5,242 nt of DNA, taken from the NCBI GenBank assembly GCA_041618535.1, contig JBFKFP010000182.1, positions 1 to 5,242 of the forward strand, given 5' to 3'. Positions 1 to 5,242 of the stretch are shown here, one piece after another (the stretch's first letter is position 1; every line of letters starts with the position of its first letter). This stretch comes from SHLJ01 sp041618535. Its GTDB lineage: Bacteria > Bacteroidota > Bacteroidia > Flavobacteriales > Flavobacteriaceae. Below the pieces are notes generated by a model that was not told the DNA's origin, made no database searches, and saw only the letters and a list, made by a program, of their open reading frames with translations. The position numbers were made by a program, and so were the translations under genes.

Positions 1-179
1 GCGAATTCCACATAATCCTTAGCTCTTTTGAAGGCTTTTTCAGGAGTGCCATCCCAAAGATGGGAATACAATATTTTTTCAGCCAGGGTTAAGGGTTTAC
101 CCACAACCTCACGGGCCTTATTCACACGGTCTTCCATTTTGCTGTAGACCGATTTTATCATTTCAAAATCAAATGCCAT
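1..179 (-). CDS. acn: Aconitate hydratase, N-terminal fragment (runs off the left edge)
   Basis: The minus strand reads from an ATG at 179-177 through 59 complete codons to the window edge without a stop. The protein begins MAFDFEMIKSVYSKMEDRV and contains PLTLAEKILYSHLW at about residues 31-44. That segment closely resembles the N-terminus of mitochondrial-type aconitases (human ACO2 has a similar PLTLSEKIVYGHL stretch), which is the form usual in Flavobacteriia. The enzyme interconverts citrate and isocitrate in the TCA cycle in the cytoplasm, using a [4Fe-4S] cluster. The cluster cysteines and most catalytic residues lie beyond the window, so only the family can be called. It has the same orientation as the acyltransferase upstream but is separated from it by 198 bases holding a good promoter, so it is probably transcribed independently. 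The start is well supported because the family's N-terminal alignment begins at this methionine. Confidence 0.88.
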   Translation of the reverse strand, partial: MAFDFEMIKSVYSKMEDRVNKAREVVGKPLTLAEKILYSHLWDGTPEKAFKRAKDYVEF

Positions 180-221
180 GTCTATCTATTTATGAAGAAT
201 TTGATGTTTTTTCAAGTCGAA

Positions 222-253
222 CAAAAGTACAAAATAAACAGGCCATTCAGAAA
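222..253 (-). promoter_or_regulatory. Bacteroidota-type sigma-A promoter for aconitase
   Basis: On the minus strand TACTTTTG (229-222) is an exact match to the Bacteroidota -7 consensus TAnnTTTG. Twenty bases upstream lies TTTC (253-250), one mismatch from the -33 element TTTG. Transcription would start near 216-214, giving a 5' leader of roughly 35-40 bases before the aconitase ATG. The leader is A/T-rich with no strong Shine-Dalgarno sequence, as is common in this phylum. The call rests on sequence match and position only. Confidence 0.6.
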
Positions 254-270
254 TACGGCCTCCAGAATCC
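241..270. repeat. Imperfect direct repeat beside the aconitase promoter
   Basis: GGCCATTCAGAAA (241-253) is repeated imperfectly as GGCCTCCAGAAT (257-268), with one single-base gap, and the two copies start 16 bases apart. The first copy overlaps the predicted -33 element of the aconitase promoter, so it could be an operator for an activator or repressor. The same stretch can also form short stems (TCCAG at 261-265 with CTGGA at 275-279; GGCC at 241-244 with GGCC at 257-260). The repeat is short and could be chance. Confidence 0.25.
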
Positions 271-377
271 TGAGCTGGAAGATTATTTTTTTCAACTCTT
301 TAATTTTCAGCAGATTAAAAGATAATATTCGTAAAATAAAGGTTTAGTTAGGTAGAAAACAGCAACTTAAGCCCTGA

Positions 378-1508
378 TCATTCCATTATCCTGGGAACTT
401 TCCTGTTCCTCCACTTAAGTATGGGATATTCGAAATACCGGTAGATCACTTCAGAAAAGACAATGGTAAAAGCCAAATAAAAAAATAGCTTCAGGATGGA
501 GTTAATGACATTCACACTGCAATGAGAGCATAGTTTCAACAAGCTAAGCTGAATCAGTGAGTAATTGACGAGATAAATAGCATAGGACCTGGTACTCACC
601 CAATAGATAAGCTTTCTTAATGTCAACTTGGATTCGAAAGTTATGATTAGTGGGAACGTCAGACCCATTCCAATAATTACTGCATTGATATAGATTATGG
701 AAAAGAAAAAATTCGACCATCGGGGTGAGAGTATATCTAAAAGAAGAGGTAAATGAGCTACAAACAGTAGAAATAGCCCGAGTATAAACAGTGATCCTCG
801 CCTTTGAAGGAGTAATTTCCGGTGAAATCGCATGAGGTAAATAATAAGAAATCCAAAGTAGATAGAATCCATCCTGTACAGAACCACCTTTCGGAATCCT
901 GCACTCCAACTGAAATATCCTGTAAAATCGGTGTTTGCCAGATAAATAAATTTAATCATCCCCAGGACAGAAATGGTAATGATGACCGTCCAGAGATAAA
1001 CCTGTTTCGGTTTAAAATTTCGAAATTTCTGACTGGCAAGGTACAATAGAAATGGCAGGATTAAATACGCATACTCCTCGACTGAAAGACTCCAGGCCTC
1101 AGAAAAAAATTCGGGATGCGGTGTTATGAAATTCTGCAGGAATACGATATAGGCAATAATCTCACCCGGCAGGGTTCCGCCAAAGGCGATAATCACGATC
1201 ACATTCAGAGCAAGAACCAGGAAATAATTAGGTAAGGTACGAAGCCAACGGCGTTTCCAGAAATGTATCAGGTTTGCCCATTTATCACGACCCGATTCAA
1301 GTTCATTCAGGATCAAACCCCCGATAAGATAACCACTCAGGACAAAAAACAGGTCTACTCCCAGTGCGCCGGTTGCACGTACTATAAGTGTTAACGGATG
1401 ATCGTCATTCACACCGAGGAGGTAAGAGCAGTGAGAGATCACCACCAGGGAAATGGCCATAGCTCTTATAAGGTCTAAACCAATGTTGCGATCTTTACGC
1501 TCTAACAT
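378..1508 (-). CDS. Integral-membrane acyltransferase, family 3 (OafA/YrhL type)
   Basis: This 376-residue protein is a multi-pass inner-membrane acyltransferase 3. Family members move acetyl or other acyl groups onto surface sugars such as O-antigen, capsule or exopolysaccharide; the substrate here cannot be told from sequence. Family hallmarks appear in order: GLDLIRAMAI (10-19), the putative catalytic histidine H26 in VISHC, DLFFVLSGYLIG (52-63), the basic motif RRWLRTLPNYF (87-97), the WSLSVEEYAYLILP segment (139-152), RMDSIYFG (212-219), SYAIYLVN (308-315) and the C-terminal EVIYRYFEYPI (353-363). About ten hydrophobic segments fill the rest. The length is normal and no SGNH domain is fused. 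The start is an ATG 28 bases after the MoxR stop. An AAAGGA lies about 20 bases upstream, too far to be a good ribosome site. It is probably read through from the moxR operon, since I see no promoter in the gap. It is the only gene here without an obvious link to its neighbours and may be an accessory insertion between moxR and acn. Confidence 0.92.
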   Translation of the reverse strand: MLERKDRNIGLDLIRAMAISLVVISHCSYLLGVNDDHPLTLIVRATGALGVDLFFVLSGYLIGGLILNELESGRDKWANLIHFWKRRWLRTLPNYFLVLALNVIVIIAFGGTLPGEIIAYIVFLQNFITPHPEFFSEAWSLSVEEYAYLILPFLLYLASQKFRNFKPKQVYLWTVIITISVLGMIKFIYLANTDFTGYFSWSAGFRKVVLYRMDSIYFGFLIIYLMRFHRKLLLQRRGSLFILGLFLLFVAHLPLLLDILSPRWSNFFFSIIYINAVIIGMGLTFPLIITFESKLTLRKLIYWVSTRSYAIYLVNYSLIQLSLLKLCSHCSVNVINSILKLFFYLAFTIVFSEVIYRYFEYPILKWRNRKVPRIME

Positions 1509-1536
1509 GGTTTAAAAATACGACTAATTCCTTTGC

Positions 1537-2490
1537 TTAAAACAAGCTTTTAATAATCTGTTCGTCTGAAATTCCTTCTGCCTCGGCCTTGTAGTTCTTA
1601 ATGATCCTATGCCTTAAAATGGGATTGGCAACGACCTGAACATTCTCGATATCAGGTGAGAATTTACCAGATATGGCTGCATGGGTTTTAGCGGCAAGGA
1701 TTAGATTTTGCGAAGCACGAGGTCCTGCACCCCAATCTATGTATTGTTTAACCAAATCTGTGGCTGTGTCACTGTCAGGACGCGTTTTAGCCACCATTCT
1801 GACTGCATACTCAATAACATTATCGGCTACTGGAATGCGCCGGATGACATGCTGGAAATTAAGAATTTCCTCTGAGGTGAACAGGGGATTGACCTCAACA
1901 AAATCATCAGAAGTTGTCGATTTCACAACCTGTACTTCCTCCCCGAATGAAGGATAACCAAGTTTGATCGCGAACATAAAGCGATCTAACTGTGCCTCAG
2001 GTAAGGGATAGGTTCCTTCCTGTTCAATCGGGTTCTGAGTAGCAAGAACAAAATAAGGCAGGTCCAGTTTGTAATGGTGACCGGCAACGGTTACCGCTCT
2101 TTCCTGCATGGCCTCCAATAATGCCGCCTGGGTTTTAGGAGGTGTTCTGTTGATCTCATCAGCAAGGATGATATTGGCAAATACCGGTCCTTTAATAAAT
2201 TTGAAATGCCGGTTTTCATCCAGGATCTCACTTCCGAGAATGTCGCTTGGCATAAGATCTGGTGTGAACTGGATTCGTTTAAAGTCTAGTCCGAGAGCCT
2301 GGGCAATGGTATTGACCATCAAGGTTTTTGCCAATCCAGGCACACCGATCAACAGGGAATGTCCACCTGCAAAAATCGAAACCAAAACCTGCTCAACAAC
2401 TTCATCCTGGCCTACGATTACCTTAGCGACCTCATCTCTTAAAGCCTGAAATTTCCTTACAAATTGTTCTATAGCTGCAACGTCAGACAT
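1537..2490 (-). CDS. MoxR-family AAA+ ATPase
   Basis: A 317-residue cytoplasmic AAA+ ATPase of the MoxR family, full length for that family. Visible motifs are VIVGQDEVVEQ (24-34), Walker A GVPGLAKT (49-56), Walker B IILADEINR (107-115, with D111 and E112), the MoxR signature PPKTQAALLEAMQE (117-130), sensor 1 in ATQNP (N153), EGTYPLPEAQLDRF (158-171) and the sensor 2 region GPRAS (R258). All nucleotide-binding and hydrolysis residues are present, so it should be active. MoxR proteins are thought to act as chaperones that insert cofactors or remodel partner complexes, typically with DUF58 and von Willebrand A proteins encoded beside them. No such partner gene lies in this window; the neighbours are SurA-like chaperones upstream and an acyltransferase downstream. 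The ATG lies one base after the TAA of the SurA-like gene, which suggests translational coupling. The start is preceded by an A-rich stretch rather than a Shine-Dalgarno site. Confidence 0.95.
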   Translation of the reverse strand: MSDVAAIEQFVRKFQALRDEVAKVIVGQDEVVEQVLVSIFAGGHSLLIGVPGLAKTLMVNTIAQALGLDFKRIQFTPDLMPSDILGSEILDENRHFKFIKGPVFANIILADEINRTPPKTQAALLEAMQERAVTVAGHHYKLDLPYFVLATQNPIEQEGTYPLPEAQLDRFMFAIKLGYPSFGEEVQVVKSTTSDDFVEVNPLFTSEEILNFQHVIRRIPVADNVIEYAVRMVAKTRPDSDTATDLVKQYIDWGAGPRASQNLILAAKTHAAISGKFSPDIENVQVVANPILRHRIIKNYKAEAEGISDEQIIKSLF

Positions 2491-2491
2491 A

Positions 2492-3940
2492 TTATTGTTT
2501 TTTTAGCCAGTCACTGTTGAATTCACATTCGCGATGATCGCCGTTTATTTTGATGAAGGTTTCCTTGATCTTTTCGTTTTGCCATTTTTCAACAGCTTTC
2601 AACTGCTTTTCCTGGAGCGCAAGGGATTTGATCTTGAGGTAATCTTTTGCGAAATCGGCCTCATGCTCATCCACCCTGTCAGTAACCATCAAAATCTTGA
2701 ATTTGGTATCATAAATACGGTCTGAATCTTTGAATATCAGACTCACCTCATCTTCCTTTAGGTTTTGTATCTGTGCATAGAGGTCGGGTTCCATTTTGGT
2801 AAGCTCGAAGCTGTAATCCTGGGTCTCAGGATTGATCAGTAATCCTCCCTCAAATTTGGTCTCTTCCTCATCGCTGTATTCAAGAGCTGCTTCGGCAAAG
2901 GTCATCTCTTCGTTAATGACCTTCTTTCTTACCATTTCAATCTTCTCACGCGCAGCATCGATAGCCTCCTGGGTCACTTTTGGTCTCAGGAGAATATGTC
3001 GTACATCATATTCCTGACCTCTGATCTTCTCCAACAGTATTATATGGTAACCGAAATCGGTCTCGAAGGGCTCAGAGACCTCGCCTTCCTGAAGTGAAAA
3101 TGCTACATCTCTGAATTCCTTAACCATTTGGGGGCGCGTCCTGTTCAAGGTGTATTTACCCCCATTAGGCTTTGAAGCAGTATCTTCGGAATAAAGGGTT
3201 GCCTTTACAGTAAAACTGGCTCCATTGTCGATCACATCAGAACGAAATTCATTTAAGCGGTCAATCACCTTTTGTTTTTCCTCTTCAGTCGTTTCAGGGA
3301 TAACGACGATCTGAGAAACTCTTAACTCGGTACCGAACAACGGTCGTTCATCTGCAGGGATGGCATTAAAAAATTGCCTGACCTCTTCTGGCGTGACCTC
3401 GATCTCCTCAACTATATTCTGTTGCATCATCGCGGCCATCCTGTTGCTTTTATTAAGCTCATACATCTCATCGCGCAGCTGTTGCTCCGATTCCTTTTTG
3501 TAGTAGTCAACCAGTTTCTCCATGGAACCTATTTGCTGGGCAAAGGCATTTAGCTGAGCGTTCACGTTCGCCCTTATCTCGGCATCATTCACCTCTATAC
3601 TGTCCTGAATGGCATGGTGCTGGAGCAATTTATCTTCCAGCAGTTTGCCAAACATCTGGCAACGTGTGATATCTTTTGTGGAAACACCACTTGCAGCAAG
3701 CATCTCAAACTGCCTGTCGATGTCCGAATCAAGAATAACAAAATCACCTACAACCGCGGCCACTCCGTCAACTTTCATTCGCTGTTGTGGTTGTTGAACT
3801 GCTGATTCCTCTGCTAATTCTTCCACCTCCTCGGTAATGATCTCCTGCGCGCTCATCAAGCTTGAGCTAAGTGCGCAAATCCCTATCAACAGCAGCTTAC
3901 TTTTTCTTGTAAATCTCGAATTGTCCGTTCTTAATCGCAT
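2492..3940 (-). CDS. surA: SurA-like periplasmic chaperone with two parvulin (PpiC) domains
   Basis: A 482-residue exported folding factor, probably helping outer-membrane or secreted proteins cross the periplasm. Residues 1-31 form a signal peptide with a long basic n-region (about 16 residues) and a hydrophobic core (KLLLIGICALSSSLM), probably cut before Q32. A short acidic linker (about 33-50) leads into the SurA N-terminal helical domain (about 55-190, with VDGVAAVVGDFVILDSDI at 57-74). Parvulin domain 1 spans about 205-306, parvulin domain 2 about 310-422, and a C-terminal helix that completes the SurA core about 427-465. Domain 1 has Q210 where the first active-site histidine is expected but keeps H299 in FGYHII. 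Domain 2 keeps H315 in VRHILL but has TKFKILMV where the second histidine belongs. The mature chain has only two cysteines, C94 and C472. The ATG is the only plausible start and overlaps the upstream lipoprotein gene by 44 bases; an AAAGG directly abuts it. Family call is firm; isomerase activity is uncertain. Confidence 0.93.
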   Translation of the reverse strand: MRLRTDNSRFTRKSKLLLIGICALSSSLMSAQEIITEEVEELAEESAVQQPQQRMKVDGVAAVVGDFVILDSDIDRQFEMLAASGVSTKDITRCQMFGKLLEDKLLQHHAIQDSIEVNDAEIRANVNAQLNAFAQQIGSMEKLVDYYKKESEQQLRDEMYELNKSNRMAAMMQQNIVEEIEVTPEEVRQFFNAIPADERPLFGTELRVSQIVVIPETTEEEKQKVIDRLNEFRSDVIDNGASFTVKATLYSEDTASKPNGGKYTLNRTRPQMVKEFRDVAFSLQEGEVSEPFETDFGYHIILLEKIRGQEYDVRHILLRPKVTQEAIDAAREKIEMVRKKVINEEMTFAEAALEYSDEEETKFEGGLLINPETQDYSFELTKMEPDLYAQIQNLKEDEVSLIFKDSDRIYDTKFKILMVTDRVDEHEADFAKDYLKIKSLALQEKQLKAVEKWQNEKIKETFIKINGDHRECEFNSDWLKKQ

Positions 3941-4757
3941 CCTTTGTTATATCCTTTTCAAGTTGTTTTATAAATTCGATTTTTCGTTGATTTATTACGA
4001 TTTGTTTTAAGGTTGGCATTACATACTCCATAGGTGCAGTTTCATTTCTGAGGAGTACGTCATTTATCTGCATCAAATATAATCCTAATGAATCTTCAAG
4101 CCTTATAAAATTAGTTTTTTTTAACAGTTCATCCCTGTTCTCCGGGTTAATGGCGGGTATCTTTTCAACAACCTGATTCATCCGAATCCATATAGAGTCG
4201 TTTAACGAATAAGACCTGAATTGCAAGGATATGGAATCGAGGACCCTTTTATCCTCTTTATCAAACCTTTTAAAACGTTCTTCAAGATCCTCCAGTTTCA
4301 GGTTATTCTCATCCACGTTTATATAACGGAACTTTATAAGCTCTTCATTTAATTTGAAAGACTCCGAATTATCATTGTAAACCTCCGCAGCCTGGTCTAA
4401 GGTAACGGTCGTATCTATGTTCTGTTTCACCAGTGCCTCCATATAGGCCTTTGTATAAAGATCGATTTCATACTGAAGGATCAGCTCGCGAAAGGACTGT
4501 TGTTTCTCTTCAGAAAGGTTCAGTTTGGATTGACTCATCAATAACTGCTGAGTAGCCCATTGGTTGATAAAATTCTGAACTCTTAAAATACTATCGGCTT
4601 CTGAGGTGCCTTCTGGAACCAGATCCAGAATGTCCCGATCATAAAGAAAACTATTATTCACCCTTGCAAGGGGAACACCTTCGGGTTTCTCCTGGAAGAT
4701 CTGGCAGGATTGAAATCCCGTCAATATCAGAATGTAAAAATAAGCAAGGTGCCTCAC
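3897..4757 (-). CDS. SurA-related lipoprotein without a recognisable parvulin active site
   Basis: A 286-residue predicted lipoprotein. The N-terminus MRHLAYFYILILTGFQSC is a type II signal peptide with lipidation at C18, the only cysteine. After it comes PLARVNNSFLYDRDILDLVP (29-48), which resembles the opening strand and helix of the SurA/PpiC N-terminal domain, then helices (55-136) with INQWATQQLLMSQ. Residues about 140-235 have the strand-helix-strand order of a parvulin domain (IKFRYINV at 141-148, LGLYLMQIND at 224-233), but both histidines and the usual glycine pair are absent. A basic, helical C-terminus follows (251-286). It is therefore probably a membrane-anchored holdase or partner for the adjacent chaperones rather than an isomerase. 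The start is GTG (4757-4755), overlapping the upstream TGA as GTGA; no other start would preserve the lipoprotein signal. The final 44 bases overlap the next gene. The role is inferred from weak similarity and context; I do not recognise a characterised homologue. Confidence 0.8.
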   Translation of the reverse strand: MRHLAYFYILILTGFQSCQIFQEKPEGVPLARVNNSFLYDRDILDLVPEGTSEADSILRVQNFINQWATQQLLMSQSKLNLSEEKQQSFRELILQYEIDLYTKAYMEALVKQNIDTTVTLDQAAEVYNDNSESFKLNEELIKFRYINVDENNLKLEDLEERFKRFDKEDKRVLDSISLQFRSYSLNDSIWIRMNQVVEKIPAINPENRDELLKKTNFIRLEDSLGLYLMQINDVLLRNETAPMEYVMPTLKQIVINQRKIEFIKQLEKDITKDAIKNGQFEIYKKK

Positions 4758-5242
4758 CGTTTGTTTAAAGTGGATTTTAGTTCATTTAAAACCTCATGAT
4801 CTATGCTGATGGTGTATTTCTTTGCCAGCGCTTTCAACCAGTCAGATTCAAGTTTGTTTTGATAATCATTTATTACGCTGCCCCTGGCTTCCTCAAAAGT
4901 TTTCGGTCCCGCTGGAATCAATTCATCAATTCTTAAAACATGCCAGGTGCCATTATGCTTGTAAATTTCAGTAGTTCCTGGCTTGTATTCAAGGCTAGCC
5001 GGGAGCCTTGAACTGCCTTTTTCAAATGATCGGTTCGTCCAGAGCAGGTCATTGTTGTCCATGCCCTCGTACGTCGACCTGATTTCCTTATAAGACATCC
5101 CGCTGCTAAGTGCTTGCCGAATGTTTTTTAATTCATCTTTCTGGGCAGAGCTTACCAATATTCCCTTAAACCGTTCGGTCCAGGCATATTTTTCAATATT
5201 CTCATCGAAATATGTTCTCAAACCGATTGAATCCTCTTTTAC
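4754..5242 (-). CDS. PpiC/SurA-type peptidyl-prolyl isomerase, C-terminal fragment (open at the right edge)
   Basis: The reading frame is open to the window edge and encodes the last 162 residues of a larger protein. Upstream of a TTG at 5221 the frame continues in protein-like sequence (VKEDSIG before LRTYF), so that TTG is not the start. Near the left end lies DSIGLRTYFDENIEKYAW (4-21), the short helix and conserved tryptophan that usually follow a parvulin domain in large Bacteroidota PpiC proteins. It is followed by a divergent parvulin-like unit: strand FKGILVSS (25-32), a helix, LLWTNRSFEKG, and a closing strand GTWHVLRIDE that keeps a histidine. The C-terminal helix EEARGSVINDYQNKLESDW matches the usual end of this family. 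Any catalytic parvulin domain and the export signal would lie outside the window. It is the first visible gene of the chaperone operon, and its TGA overlaps the GTG start of the lipoprotein gene by four bases. Confidence 0.8.
   Translation of the reverse strand, partial: VKEDSIGLRTYFDENIEKYAWTERFKGILVSSAQKDELKNIRQALSSGMSYKEIRSTYEGMDNNDLLWTNRSFEKGSSRLPASLEYKPGTTEIYKHNGTWHVLRIDELIPAGPKTFEEARGSVINDYQNKLESDWLKALAKKYTISIDHEVLNELKSTLNKR

Noticed and set aside
261..290. Hairpin TCCAG/CTGGA followed by a T-run on the plus strand, as a terminator
   Set aside because: The stem is only five base pairs with a nine-base loop, and no plus-strand gene ends here. For the minus-strand acyltransferase the T-run is on the wrong side.
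303..325. A/T-only hairpin downstream of the acyltransferase as its terminator
   Set aside because: The stem pairs only A and T with a bulge and lacks a following U-tract on the minus strand, so it is too weak to call.
192..347. Plus-strand reading frame of 51 codons (starting MKNLMFFQVEQ) in the gap between aconitase and the acyltransferase
   Set aside because: It is low in complexity, rich in K, F and I, runs antisense through the predicted aconitase promoter and resembles no family I know. It is most likely chance.
1509..1536. Separate promoter for the acyltransferase in the 28-base gap after moxR
   Set aside because: TATTTTTA is near the -7 consensus but lacks the final G and has no -33 partner; it lies too close to the ATG for a normal leader.
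2108..2449. Plus-strand open frame of 113 codons antisense to moxR
   Set aside because: The opposite strand encodes an intact AAA+ ATPase with every motif in place; this frame and the other plus-strand frames inside genes are shadows of it and its neighbours.
5219..5221. TTG as the start codon of the rightmost gene
   Set aside because: The frame continues upstream to the window edge as VKEDSIG, joining smoothly to a helix typical of the family, so the gene begins outside the window.

Overview
The window reads as chromosomal DNA from a member of the Bacteroidota, most likely the Flavobacteriia. Four things point there: a mitochondrial-type aconitase, a lone MoxR ATPase next to SurA-type chaperones, starts preceded by A-rich sequence rather than clear Shine-Dalgarno sites, and a promoter matching the Bacteroidota consensus (TAnnTTTG at -7). 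This is inferred from protein style and motifs; no search was run. All six genes lie on the minus strand, so transcription runs from high to low coordinates.

Layout in order of transcription. (1) 5242-4754: the C-terminal part of a PpiC/SurA-type periplasmic folding protein whose start lies outside the window. (2) 4757-3897: a small lipoprotein that looks SurA-related but has no recognisable parvulin active site. (3) 3940-2492: a complete SurA-like chaperone/peptidyl-prolyl isomerase with a signal peptide and two parvulin domains. (4) 2490-1537: a MoxR-family AAA+ ATPase. (5) 1508-378: an integral-membrane acyltransferase of family 3. (6) 377-180: a 198-base intergenic region with a promoter. 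(7) 179-1: the first 59 codons of aconitate hydratase, running off the window.

Genes 1 to 4 are packed tightly (4-base overlap, 44-base overlap, 1-base gap) and are almost certainly one operon. The acyltransferase follows after 28 bases and is probably co-transcribed. Aconitase has its own promoter and is probably a separate or additional transcription unit. The first three products should all act in the periplasm or at a membrane facing it, and together look like a set of chaperones for outer-membrane or secreted proteins. MoxR is cytoplasmic and its link to them is unknown.

No mobile element, CRISPR array, tRNA or rRNA is visible. I see no clearly new system. The points most worth a second look are the complementary loss of active-site histidines in the two parvulin domains of the SurA-like protein, its single pair of cysteines at opposite ends of the mature chain, and the MoxR ATPase without its usual DUF58/vWA partners.
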